Assembly: GCF_963678635.1 (NCBI RefSeq)
Contig: NC_087062.1
Location: 59,474,129-59,538,128 of the forward strand
Length of the DNA: 64,000 nt
Direction of reading: 5' to 3'
Source of the DNA: Symsagittifera roscoffensis
Taxonomy: Eukaryota > Xenacoelomorpha > Acoela > Convolutidae
Made by a program: the position numbers and the translations under genes. Positions 62,201 to 64,000 of the stretch are shown here, piece by piece (position 1 is the first letter of the stretch; each line of letters opens with the position of its first letter). Below the pieces are notes generated by a model. It ran no database searches and was not told the origin of the DNA. It was given only the letters and a program-made list of their open reading frames with translations.

Positions 62201-63161
62201 AGATGGTATACAAAGATTTGTCAAAAACTCTTTGTTTAATAGTCAAAAGTTGACTGATTAAAAAAACCACACCCAAGCATAAACATTCCGCAGTTTTTTG
62301 AAAGTTGGAATAATTAGTCACATTTATAATTCAGGCAAATTTCTAGGCAAGTTTAATATTGGCGAAACTCAACGAAAATTGTTTGGGAATTTAGAGTTAA
62401 AAAAATTGGACGAAAACTAAACAAAGCCATCAAAACATATGCCGAGAAAAACCGATTGAAAATTTTTGACTTTTTACCTTGATTCGAGCGAATAAAGCGA
62501 GTATCTAAACTTACAATAGCTTCTTTTACTAGCTTAAACGCTTGCACTAGCTAAATATAAAACGTAAAAAGTTAGTTTTACTCAAGTAACGTTAGTTTTT
62601 TAAATATTTTAGCGCCTTTTTGGAATCAGAAATTTAAAAGTTTCAAAAAAATCTTAGTATAGCTTTTGGTTATATTTGAATAGCACTTGAATATACCACT
62701 TGAATATATTTTGAAAATTTTTATTTTATTTTAAAATCATATAAAGGATGTGAGTTTACATAAAAGAGATATATTTTTTTAAATTTTCTTCTACACCAAG
62801 GTCATGCATGGGTGCTACTCTCATGCACGAAGGACAAAATTCGCAATAATTCTCAGCCAATCAACGCCCTGTAATTTGACCGATTTTATCGCTTGTTTGC
62901 TCCCAATTTATGAATATTGAATTCTGATTGGCTGTCAAAATTTTCACACACGATGGATTCCCTCACATTACAGCAAGGAACCCCGGACTTTACACAAGGG
63001 ACTGTTCAGCTTGTCGAGGCATGCCCTAGATTGTCTGCGACTCGTTGCAACTAAATGCTCAATTTTGAGGGTGTTTGATATGACGTATTTGTTGTAGGAA
63101 AGCGTTGACTGAGTGTGGGGACACTATGACGGACGAAGAAGTAGATGAGATGATGTCAGAG
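29066..63161 (+). CDS. calmodulin-like EF-hand protein, partial (continues past window)
   Basis: Join of 29066-29209, 31534-31660, 57611-57749 and 63098-63161; all GT-AG and in phase, 158 codons so far. The order of motifs is that of calmodulin/troponin C: EF1 helix and loop (SSFK-FFDRDPEDNTIKNDELV), linker CFGLNPSGQDVQQLLIEFD, EF2 loop (DTNNSNLIELSE, 12 residues, split by an intron), central helix YILMAKAMLSKHDPEALQ, EF3 loop (DVNGDGFISTDE, canonical), linker KALTECGDTMTDEEVDEMM. EF4 must lie beyond 64000. The EF1 loop has 13 residues and may not bind calcium. EF-hand proteins of this class are calcium sensors; the partner is unknown. Introns are 2.3, 26 and 5.3 kb, and the 26-kb one holds the giant retroelement in antisense. 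Confidence 0.88.
29923..30383. mobile_element. hAT-like non-autonomous element with AAATTAGACG terminal repeats
   Basis: The ends carry inverted copies of GAAATTAGACGATAAGCAAA followed by TTAGAC. A perfect AAATATTTC flanks it at 29914-29922 and 30384-30392 (8-9 bp target duplication, typical of hAT). The 461-bp body has no coding frame. It lies in intron 1 of the EF-hand gene, directly next to the following element. Confidence 0.85.
30398..31215. mobile_element. hAT-like non-autonomous element with CAACAGTGCCGAAG terminal repeats
   Basis: Inverted ends share CAACAGTGCCGAAGTACAAC followed by AGTGCCGA; the left end begins with a long G run and the right end is TACTGCCCC. An 8-bp TTCTAGAG flanks it at 30390-30397 and 31216-31223. 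The left duplication overlaps the right duplication of the previous element by three bases. A family A element is nested inside it. Confidence 0.85.
30664..31077. mobile_element. hAT-like non-autonomous element, family A, copy 2 (nested)
   Basis: A 414-bp homologue of 15435-15846. The 8-bp duplication AATTTTTG lies at 30656-30663 and 31078-31085, with ends GGTG...CACC. The centre keeps a larger hairpin with GCGCGCTACGCGCGC and CGCCGCTTTGCGGCG. Within the terminal repeats the subterminal motif is AGGTTCC instead of the AAGTACC/TTGTACC of copy 1. Confidence 0.88.
31534..31660 (+). CDS. EF-hand gene, exon 2 (EF1)
   Basis: Acceptor TTTTTTCAG|TTCTTCG, donor ACCAACA|GTAAGC. It encodes the first EF loop with a one-residue insertion and the start of the second. 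Confidence 0.85.
31853..32263 (-). repeat. 3' LTR of the giant element
   Basis: 411 bp, 410 identical to the 5' LTR. The sequence just upstream on the sense strand (GGATGGG before TGG) is only weakly polypurine. Confidence 0.95.
32264..33855 (-). other. 3' untranslated region of the giant element
   Basis: About 1.6 kb between ORF D and the 3' LTR with no sense ORF. An antisense frame of 166 codons (32316-32816, +) starts 53 bases from the LTR; it has hydrophobic and Cys-rich segments but no recognised domain. Confidence 0.5.
33856..35421 (-). CDS. giant element ORF D, 521-codon frame, ATG only at 34866
   Basis: Open from 35421; the first in-frame ATG is at 34866, leaving a 336-residue ORF if initiated there. 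The first 185 codons are Pro/Ser/Thr rich (up to TREILAITLPSFPQYTLNTP), matching ORF C in character. The rest is rich in aromatic and His residues (WTSYYHFTNPLCLPLSNTHI, FPLFSLTFHFLAPHERDLHC) and looks folded. No family is recognised. It is probably the C-terminal part of an ORF C-D fusion. Confidence 0.6.
   Translation of the reverse strand, partial: FSNQSLSFFETPFFEPIPPNNPLPSISTPSYASQVTPTYSSLHSDRSSNSPDTPQISQELDNFITLQQQPFHLDTSTINQISSTIESSNPPTPTPSSAYTASLAPSSTSTESSINTSRAYRTFKRKFLNHPFPTKPGTAREYINHPNHTNTREILAITLPSFPQYTLNTPNDTNETRNFVDEHVLMPTLHWTSYYHFTNPLCLPLSNTHIDIERHQNMLYRLTTPLTHRQFTYIGYKKSLKTYTAPRANEYTLEYYDHNIIRTNQDQFLDDDRFANPQITEKFFIKTPYVFTLNIFDRNFDHIISEALTDTQAYKSFKEKFPLFSLTFHFLAPHERDLHCSHDIMLHTKQTHTYTYYRFIQNHFELHTPSRQPHHRFQFINSKYTTPFFLNFTYCIKDTNLHGILRNYDPITQMYIFCPITKTFNAEESRPFLIPHEFVQPIEIPILEFIHNTKYNHKLYNLIQNTPYEFAVGTEELKTIKALQLLWPLLQTKNIIRILAKLLTNSDIIHDIFPHGFFPDD
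35241..35666 (-). CDS. giant element ORF C, 141 aa, Pro/Ser-rich
   Basis: Starts by an ATGA overlap with the glycoprotein stop. Low-complexity, no recognised domain. From about 35420 the -1 frame is open to 33856 and looks more protein-like than the rest of this frame, and T TTT TTG lies at 35385-35379 in phase for -1 slippage. The last 45 or so codons may therefore be a by-product. Confidence 0.55.
   Translation of the reverse strand: MSRQLGSLHRSNSHPTNLNTPITIIPLFAFPPPDFPTNTITSGMNSDTNSHISVLYSISQLNNPDIETPDEFADSEPSPSNNFQTNPSVFSKPPFLNQSHQITHSHPFLHPPMLHKLPQPTLHFIQTDHPILQTPPKSPKN
35663..38281 (-). CDS. env: giant element envelope-like glycoprotein, 872 aa
   Basis: A hydrophobic N-terminus (ILKILIFLQLFFL) is a probable signal peptide. 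The ectodomain has many Cys, several N-x-S/T sites and a basic KSKR at about 393-396 that might be a protease site. A Cys-rich block (FYTCTKKVSPLYVF, KRCYKRIPIFYKNK, RRTYFWDTAVPC) lies at about 500-550. Helical segments run about 610-645. Two hydrophobic stretches lie at about 709-728 and 746-766, followed by a tail of about 105 residues. This is the layout of a viral fusion glycoprotein. The Cys block recalls negative-strand (chuvirus-like) glycoproteins captured by retroelements more than the errantivirus type, but that is a weak impression. Its stop overlaps the next start as ATGA. Confidence 0.75.
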   Translation of the reverse strand: MYILKILIFLQLFFLETPNQNINPSPRTGPQDLLVTHYDCEENEQKTLHKYAINQVTQCETEPQAIETTNVIATLYSKARATTVIGYKFTATFSEKKVHCSQVSNGNKNRLDHESFYQSNIERLLHLNPEDCKNELLRLNITKNKNTDRKLVYFQVFSDSVHQAELERYQGHIKLDEKYPYNGAHGRLTYDIHDKHWIPHIGINNPSNCKADTKNKGYQEIMFFDWKIQLEKIQLTRDLSDNTMIYQGIRLPCKNDQGYCEPTTRTQATIVWFPEDTCTTFQVAKIHARLIKFHEKYFIQSIPYEQVNPSRKQSSNFRNIPNIENKLTRFQIYQETELACKYRNPLHKTQYSEILVEYEKGFDMTTGKIKIDPYATGHPPNEGTSYIPVNFQKSKRQPGGHLKPHDTRSTRLQELSLMNTTYFGNIHYDIHLDMKLDYTISRIFQEMSLSELETLHQLCELERTQILQSLALAVLKIPYAGYLLSGNRSNFLDYEGNILWFYTCTKKVSPLYVFEDKRCYKRIPIFYKNKVHFVDTLSRRTYFWDTAVPCGSENSHNVVQLNPDEDKYYLLTPYPTLMQSLKKFSPESIRAIARNPNIDLQSIGIYSKSDIQHHIRTQQFQELLTQMDTIQRQSIDQNLRKLAETAGFADIYTQDYSGYFKDIKDYIYLNGEKYRPQDISPINIFSFVTLKNEILDFLGWPYYILEKLDILYAMFNFIGFLFSLLKGIYNTCAIHTQVNRQASVARILFAGFFGIFSSSINKFLLGAQIKEYNTKIATRQNTYDEEHNNVDITPTAPQLPPLSHNHPLSLVPRNFRNLAITHNPNFRPTISQSPIQRIVTHNSLDENTYEQIIEQPHTTAFQSQNNNFFSPR
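38269..39408 (-). CDS. giant element ATG-less open frame, 379 codons
   Basis: Minus-strand frame from the codon after TAA 39411-39409 to the stop at 38271-38269. I translated it in full and found no internal stop and no Met. The first two thirds are Pro/Ser/Thr/Gln rich (SPTSSQENPTPPSITQNP); the last third looks folded (LHNWALNRLQYRQDIHEDIR, TVKLNNITQHPYPLN, TIGYITFYNPYSG). It must be translated by readthrough of the membrane ORF, by splicing, or from a non-AUG start. Its end overlaps the glycoprotein start by 13 nt. Confidence 0.6.
   Translation of the reverse strand, partial: RVNKKPSKIANQQSHSQSSPTSSQENPTPPSITQNPQTSTRISFQDNPYTFEERHARLSEPLEPVQRQAPLSEPTYNLYPTLPQELSRIRNPSQNQNTVEINRQIIHPRRNRNYQTPRVHFDIPQSPSQNTPENPIGILPETPTLLSQRSTSSLPSDYLGSTPTSEQIRENPFNPTNQTSRLPYWTTHSFTQGEPNLINDPIDISTDTTTSSSLPETLSLPSTPSISQISPTPFNFNFPNNLDARYREQSSTNIPLRLDWNTFTAPPPLFGQHLESNRLHNWALNRLQYRQDIHEDIRDHNIQILQQNSLQLKFEITVKLNNITQHPYPLNPPNKTAQSLPPPFITTEVIYKYDRYTKKTIGYITFYNPYSGLSYTCIF
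39409..39597 (-). CDS. giant element small membrane ORF, 62 aa
   Basis: Two hydrophobic helices (IFLLFVIFITFLSSLILTIC and AIITFAVATILLILFL) separated by KCIKK, ending in a basic HKFFH. The size and layout recall small viral membrane proteins. It ends in TAA with the same frame open for 379 more codons. Confidence 0.55.
   Translation of the reverse strand: MIRTIFSRTDIFLLFVIFITFLSSLILTICKCIKKAIITFAVATILLILFLEEYYNKHKFFH
39598..40609 (-). other. spacer between integrase and the 3' ORF block
   Basis: About 1 kb without a long sense frame, A/C-rich on the sense strand. A splice acceptor for a subgenomic RNA is expected hereabouts if the downstream ORFs are expressed like a retroviral env; I cannot pick one. 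Confidence 0.4.
40610..42601 (-). CDS. pol: giant element integrase, 663-codon frame without early ATG
   Basis: The frame is open from 42601, inside the end of the RT ORF, to 40610 and has no ATG in its first 190 or so codons, so it must be made as an RT fusion by -1 frameshifting or by another route. Domains: linker with LSQLEIKNIFLPPTDK, HHCC zinc domain (SHTQNIKGHSGSEKT, CNDCIVCQLNK), DD35E core (RISFDTKGP, ILVTDNGTEF, GLVEGMNR; exactly 35 residues between the second Asp and Glu), then a C-terminal module (LRKGSYQIIAKPTDVTYKIT). It inserts the cDNA into the host genome. Confidence 0.92.
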   Translation of the reverse strand, partial: NTQKYKILPCRKRNITRLECKYAVKTDVEQSQINNLQHFPLYLDCQNNHYEVDLLRTSTFKPIPYSQWIKNNTQQKRVKQYPHKKDLFPLIEKENLIDKINLSGPQTNDSKYTINQVFDLHDPLDTIPLSQLEIKNIFLPPTDKITINTLKQYQNLDPVIRQLKSWHKYKTKPVKADTTIIGNKTLLRYFRKFNNTTINENTDLLEYKLNESTVPCLPLSTILIAFNISHTQNIKGHSGSEKTYSNFIQNFYFPNAPIWIKVLCNDCIVCQLNKPYPNQKQIAQKQDFKGQSLYFNHRISFDTKGPISPSSEGNSYIMVIVDAFTHYVALNPVPHCNAYYAYTTLYEHWIAKFGLPEILVTDNGTEFINNEIITLCHLYNIKHKPRTSQLPWTNGLVEGMNRSLQEYLRCIINGNDTRYTEWSADAKLFPLAYNSQITTTLGMSPYEMVFNQKPRKPIMFTANSHKNAQSYCQPNKDSKCYNLPLHTHDEDHFHHPQILKLASGTHTEWILNRDKKHNEIYQKVTKKMLQRQNINEQINSRFTPASDLKIGTFVLIPNFNTQKGISKKLQPLRKGSYQIIAKPTDVTYKITDSDKKEIVQHRNNLLPYYPKEYALRELTQLYSFTGLKVIQNNPQMENKPKEQNDIHLENQNEKSTTTKSNTK
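42547..44121 (-). CDS. pol: giant element reverse transcriptase and RNase H, 524 aa
   Basis: RT fingers and palm: VIILAKGESLKIVLDARYLN, YFTTADMNSAYNQMPLD (motif A Asp), LFYGISIGPAAFSAFMSKIF, ITYLDDVCMQSQ (motif C is YLDD). These are followed by FLGHNIERKTITPLKSRI and the thumb. RNase H: FYAMCDASNFGIGASLL, ELRLSTLMRECTAI, VLFTDHKPIIF with the expected Asp-Glu-Asp. All catalytic acids are present. The ATG start overlaps the previous stop. The end overlaps the integrase frame by 55 nt. Confidence 0.93.
   Translation of the reverse strand: MNIYTENQQKFLTMFNFQHSQITQDEFDKLAKQLIKYSSVYATSKFDVGKISSSLHLPLKPDAVFKKQRASKVPIHLHDKVNRLLDILEQYKIISPVNKEEQPKGNTFINPVIILAKGESLKIVLDARYLNSLIDESKCNWPIEPIQVILTKINGKYFTTADMNSAYNQMPLDEQSRRLTQFVIGNQQYEFNRLFYGISIGPAAFSAFMSKIFRPLILKKNAITYLDDVCMQSQTKEEMFKVLEHYHKILQNENLKAAPDKSHFFLTRVKFLGHNIERKTITPLKSRIDAIQKLQPPTNKKKIQEFLGMLNFLSKYVYKMQLYLRPFYNILRQQNNFEWNTEHQARFEEIKKLLTEQISNTIPDPNQPFYAMCDASNFGIGASLLQSHNGTNKMNLISANSRLFTQAELRLSTLMRECTAIIYTLTEYEFLILGSKHPTVLFTDHKPIIFLFTQKSNPNHRVYRFQLILMKFPNLHIVWTAGKNLALPDTLSRNTPPELLTRKTTVEIPKNIKFYLAENETSPD
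44118..44465 (-). CDS. giant element protease-RT linker ORF, 115 aa
   Basis: In frame with the protease ORF after its TAA. It contains TPYQVTLPLGLLGYCETNAT and EKEYRVNNILQLLD, the kind of sequence that precedes RT in gypsy pol polyproteins. Its stop overlaps the RT start as ATGA (44121-44118). Confidence 0.7.
   Translation of the reverse strand: MSDFEFKPIHKFFKITISSIKYLKNSNSDIISLHVYNNTPYQVTLPLGLLGYCETNATISPIHEKEYRVNNILQLLDICQSTILNEELSINNIISNEKKIQIISQKPHISNQDST
44496..45296 (-). CDS. pro: giant element aspartic protease ORF, 266 aa
   Basis: Contains DFLIDSGSESNIINI, the retropepsin active-site block (D-S-G), and later IIGIPFISKY, likely the flap-distal strand. It is in the same frame as gag. 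Only one TAA (45323-45321) and eight open codons separate them, so a Gag-Pro fusion by stop readthrough is possible. It ends at TAA 44498-44496, again with the same frame open downstream. Confidence 0.85.
   Translation of the reverse strand: MITVENDYEPIIYEQPFSSHIYENQLELLHNYYIEPIHSTQTTQETSEIDTTNKSNENDKTKCLNTNHIYQNIQKEQPKEKIWTIPFLLESPRNKEFQPPDLEIDFLIDSGSESNIINIPTWNEIKTLHPKLTPLETSSKLATAQGSTLVNYGKIQLFLLPTRTMEQNKILNKPFKQLFHITDIKHNIIGIPFISKYIPTINILNSKILIKDKYTKTKDTSLTFFQRLNKQPPFFSKFYPIYNQQRKHLKPLSGNIYNFLIKQVHQ
45321..46937 (-). CDS. gag: giant element Gag, 538 aa
   Basis: The N-terminal half resembles the Ty3-type capsid (FTGTDPEYSVEDYLNAVTAN, LDGAAQKWFSVLPKEIKSNW, FSKMFDSERNKQQQRVLCNE). At about residue 270 is YNYCRRYGHSISEC, a CCHC-like knuckle in which the first Cys is Tyr; the relic gag at 3173-3610 has Cys there. 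The C-terminal 200 residues are low-complexity Asn/Arg/Ser/Tyr, likely RNA-binding and condensate-forming. Gag assembles the particle and packages the genome. It ends in TAA with the same frame open beyond. Confidence 0.88.
   Translation of the reverse strand: MPNAAESLQMTMNPYLMGGSSITSNKPLMVFTGTDPEYSVEDYLNAVTANLILIIGPEPITTPLHQNWIHRRTALIQTTLDGAAQKWFSVLPKEIKSNWKRFTQEFSKMFDSERNKQQQRVLCNEIRRLPNETIKQLAVRIETLVRKAYSLNTHDYKNTKMTEILMMTLTPQLRKIAIKKRASHPSSIREPDLDFRKLVDKLEQAEITMKLEETENQKLQYVNRIETNTTSINNIQESDTDLVEKITEILNSYEKHPNFKGKPSFKKRYNYCRRYGHSISECRQKQQDNQNKPQKYKEPNKSFYQYMKKDQNLPNKNVYSNNSSRKPLPNNTNYTRNQSPYNSSYRGRSPERRNTQNSSQNHYNRPNSRNNYSRSNSNTTQFVSRSNSQSRNRYYPNNQSRNSSYNRNRNYSNNRNRSYSNNRNQNYPNNRSRNNSYNRSNYHRSNNNYQNRSRNNSQNRHSSYNNRYRNYSQSPHRNNNHYNNSNNRHRSSTPKHQRHINQVQSNQETTSDPPGIDDTVNDELQLNQINCGSSDSES
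46938..48662 (-). CDS. giant element ORF B, 574 aa, unknown
   Basis: Starts with an acidic run (SEDSPDDDDIF). Residues about 20-240 look folded and mostly helical; from about 290 it is disordered and rich in Asn, Gln, Thr and Pro. There is no zinc knuckle. It ends in TAA directly followed by the gag ATG (TAAATG, same frame). The position before gag is unusual; it could be an extra structural or accessory protein. No family is recognised. Confidence 0.65.
   Translation of the reverse strand: MSQTHTPSEDSPDDDDIFPFLVDATNDRGQHIFCKNLLLNLFEPGISPCKTEFPDVKIKRQIIDHYLKDICNLTQHYGIYTIELTSPNPNHRKYVIQTDDLDLEFSKVFLEYIKSIQYHKSQRENSIFTNEVFAIIYSYISILENEIPISNVSPTDTSKHIRVRHEITLFSSFLNIIKENFTKDEASQHTKHDLQKILAWFIIDYFTHNIDLISQARKNFRPQNSNDDTAITEHSDYIWDPEWSHYAFINFPQSISSQAISTISYTRDYVRVVPLTIDATPLNYNTFLPDTRNNSLNSTVIHNENLNGTRNLTQQDIQTPSHFINEEIVQTTTTQQSISPIRPNLTTPKNTHTSLAQVTLQSTVKPSVAPKYSQMDYQTYRPMTIPSKTRRTFTRNNFAEHNYNYTHSSKTNYPPRNNNNNQIRSRYWNNQMATTNSVNFQANPHPPQDHSENYPFFQQNKNKKQAPHQMDYLSSDDDYLQPDIFAPYTQEHRGQGVQKPYTHHRIFSPHPTDTQNQQPIQMQNPINIQSFQPIQPQNPMITHSYQPTQMQNETPLPYYLQQHEITKNQLSNFS
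48637..49104 (-). CDS. giant element ORF A, 155 aa basic protein, unknown
   Basis: First ORF after the leader. It is basic, with Lys/Arg clusters (TKRQTLKRKIITKQRQITRK, KRGKRRIKKQYKHK) and an acidic SESEASNLDEL patch, which suggests nucleic-acid binding or nuclear entry. No family is recognised. Its last 26 nt overlap the start of ORF B in another frame. Confidence 0.65.
   Translation of the reverse strand: MSFKNLGNKQTIVLHNCEIDNKKYDLVITPHTQTVGYIRTKRQTLKRKIITKQRQITRKRFSKNRNAFSESEASNLDELYKLKESIDKNCPIHDQLYFSDSETTSNSSKRGKRRIKKQYKHKPVHLYNWNQPIRHIDNYLLTVIKQKNEPNTHSK
49105..50338 (-). other. 5' leader of the giant element
   Basis: 1.2 kb without a long sense frame. It contains a direct repeat (GATCCAAGGATARGCCTTGA with following sequence) at 49621-49660 and 49682-49721, and several AGGGTTGGA motifs on the plus strand. 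Packaging or translation signals would be expected here, but none is identifiable. Confidence 0.5.
50339..50353 (-). promoter_or_regulatory. candidate primer-binding site
   Basis: Minus strand TGGTGCGACCATAAG, two bases from the LTR end. It begins TGG as expected for pairing with a tRNA 3' CCA. I cannot say which tRNA it matches. Confidence 0.6.
50356..50766 (-). repeat. 5' LTR of the giant element
   Basis: 411 bp. It differs from the 3' LTR by one base (CCAACTAATT here, CCAAATAATT in the other). It should hold the element's promoter. An internal palindrome CTGAAATTACAAGTAATTTCAG could act as a stem. Confidence 0.95.
51630..52720 (-). pseudogene. degraded GC-richer remnant, possibly retroelement gag
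   Basis: GC content rises sharply here. Minus-strand fragments in shifting frames (NYMIREQFFDRLFDSESVRL near 52500; HLDQEIKRRDEVDLQAQVEQ near 51750) look like pieces of a former helical protein but no frame persists. It resembles 1-1849 in composition. The gag suggestion is inference. Confidence 0.3.
55438..55505 (-). other. tRNA-like relic with B-box
   Basis: The minus strand contains GGTTCGAATCCGGGCAGA, a good B-box, preceded about 40 bp upstream by TTAGAGGTGAGGC, a poor A-box. The arms do not fold into a proper cloverleaf, so it is a tRNA pseudogene or a SINE head rather than a working tRNA. Confidence 0.35.
56098..56335. repeat. AT palindromic repeat (ATTATAATCCATTATAATGG type)
   Basis: About twelve loosely tandem blocks built from TTATAATCSATTATAATGGT variants; each is itself nearly palindromic, giving many short overlapping inverted repeats. 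Confidence 0.8.
56418..56961. repeat. C-tract rich region with (GT)n and two long poly-C runs
   Basis: C-clusters at 56418-56560 and their G-rich counterpart at 56650-56760 are partly inverted copies (TTTACCCC-type units). Runs of 20 C (56627-56646) and 23 C (56939-56961) and a GT microsatellite at about 56717-56736 are present. Confidence 0.8.
57611..57749 (+). CDS. EF-hand gene, exon 3 (EF2 end, EF3)
   Basis: Acceptor GTTTTAG|ATTCGAAC, donor CTCAA|GTAAGT. Joining to exon 2 gives a canonical 12-residue EF2 loop, which supports the very long intron. Confidence 0.9.
57750..60419. other. EF-hand intron 3, first part, no gene seen
   Basis: AT-rich. It holds one copy of the short hairpin motif TGCGAAGCGCAGCTTTGCCT at about 59489, otherwise nothing I can support. 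Confidence 0.5.
60420..60595 (+). pseudogene. LINE reverse transcriptase relic
   Basis: Plus strand encodes EECMLVANYWPITLLYTVSN (the NYRPISLL...SKV block of non-LTR RTs) and, after frameshifts, CNQYGFRLK (the QYGFR block). The spacing is as in LINE RT domain 1-2. It is short and decayed. Confidence 0.75.
60729..61027. mobile_element. hAT-like miniature element, 299 bp
   Basis: A perfect 8-bp duplication TTTGCGAA flanks it (60721-60728, 61028-61035). The ends are CAGGGGCAGATTTGGCGGAT and the inverse of CAAGGGCGGATCAAGGATAT. There is no coding frame. Confidence 0.85.
61036..62812. other. EF-hand intron 3, no gene seen
   Basis: AT-rich intron; no coding, RNA or clear repeat signal. Confidence 0.45.
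62813..62975. mobile_element. short family B miniature element
   Basis: Starts GGGTGCTACTCTCATGCACG-AAGGACAAAATTCG and ends GATTGGCTGTC...CGATGGATTCCCTC, the same ends as the elements at 14859-15162 and 15930-16290 but with most of the interior missing. Confidence 0.6.
63098..63161 (+). CDS. EF-hand gene, exon 4 (EF3-EF4 linker)
   Basis: Acceptor TTGTAG|GAAAGCG, donor TCAGAG|GTAAAG. Encodes KALTECGDTMTDEEVDEMMS E, the calmodulin-like segment just before EF4. Confidence 0.88.
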
Positions 63162-64000
63162 GTAAAGCAAACATTTCTCCCACGTTACCGGTCAAAATGA
63201 ATTTATATCGAGTGTATCAACCGAATTTGGACGTTTTTCTTTATTTTTGATCAGAATTGAGTGTATGTTTCTCAAAAGCGTTCGGCCCAAAATGAGCTTA
63301 AAATGCTCAAAGAAGAAGTACTCTTCAACTGAAAAAAGTTTTTATCTGCTGAACTTGCAAAAAATAATTAAATGAACAAAATAGCACAGAAGAATCCAAC
63401 CGCTGTTCTTTGTGCAACAAGAAAATTAAAAAACAAAAAATGATGTTTTCAAGCGCGTGTGGGTGGAAGGATATAAAGTTAACTTAGAACATGCTACAAA
63501 CTTCTGGCTAGAAGTCAGATAAAAAAAAATTTTAGTTACTTTCATTTGGTTAAAAACCTTATTAACGAAAGGTTACTTTTCACTCACTTCAACCGAATAT
63601 CGTTCAAAAAGTTGAAACTTCAAACTGTTTTTTTTCGATGCCATGAAAAATAATTTATTTTTTATAACTTTAGCGAATAACATCTGAAAGCGCTTTATGT
63701 CACTGGTCACCATCTTCAAAATAAGGTAGTGGTTAATGAAGTTTTTCCAAGCGAAATAGTTCGATTTTTCGCTTTGAAAATTTTATCGACCTTTTTTTTA
63801 GGTCGACCGAATTGATCTTTTGAGTTCTCCCTAAGCACAATTTAGTCCCTGTTTTGGCCAAATTTTCTGCGCCGCACTTTTTGGAAAATTTTGACCACAA
63901 AATTGCTTTTTTTGGCGCGCGCTTCCCCCTCAAAATTAGTATATATTGGCGCCCAAAGGCGCCTTTAGAAAATTTTTTGGGTCGGTCGGCCAAAAATTGA
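63162..64000. other. start of EF-hand intron 4
   Basis: From the donor GAG|GTAAAG to the window edge. No further exon is visible, so the EF4-coding exon lies beyond 64000. Confidence 0.6.

Overview
The window is nuclear DNA of an animal, probably an aquatic invertebrate. It is AT-rich, has spliced genes with large GT-AG introns, and is crowded with transposable elements of animal type: a GalEa-like Ty1/copia relic, a Penelope-like element, hAT-like miniature elements and a giant Ty3/gypsy element. There are no bacterial-style operons. I cannot name the species from sequence alone.

Three host genes can be read. (1) A cyclin T gene (partner of CDK9 in P-TEFb) lies at 11145-13754 on + as one uninterrupted 869-codon frame. 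(2) A CIBAR1/FAM92-type BAR-domain gene lies on - at 28172-21722. I could assemble four exons with matching phases, giving about 332 residues with an acidic tail. (3) A calmodulin-like EF-hand gene runs on + from 29066 past the window end. Exons at 29066-29209, 31534-31660, 57611-57749 and 63098-63161 join in frame, and its second intron is about 26 kb. Genes 2 and 3 are divergent, with about 0.9 kb between their first coding exons.

The most striking object is in that 26-kb intron: an 18.9-kb LTR retroelement (31853-50766, coding strand -). Its two 411-bp LTRs differ at one position and a 4-bp TATC duplication flanks it, so it is a recent insertion. Beyond gag, protease, RT/RNase H and integrase it carries two unknown ORFs before gag, a small two-helix membrane ORF followed by an ATG-less frame, an 872-residue envelope-like glycoprotein, and a further ORF pair that may be joined by -1 frameshifting. 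Several ORF junctions are abutting or overlapping stop/start sites (ATGA twice, TAAATG once) or a TAA inside an otherwise open frame.

Layout: 1-1849 decayed unknown ORF region; 3173-3610 relic gag related to the giant element; 3630-7560 decayed copia element; 8306-10440 tandemly duplicated Penelope-like fragment; 10441-11000, 17325-18610 and 22925-25200 arrays of a degenerate repeat of about 170 bp; 11145-13754 cyclin T; 14300-16300 cluster of inverted repeats and miniature elements; 18650-20275 a 0.8-kb tandem duplication; 21722-28172 CIBAR gene; 29066-63161 EF-hand gene, with hAT-like elements in intron 1 (29923-31215) and the giant element in intron 2; 51630-52720 degraded GC-richer remnant; 56098-56961 palindromic and C-tract repeats; 60420-61027 LINE RT relic and a miniature element in intron 3.
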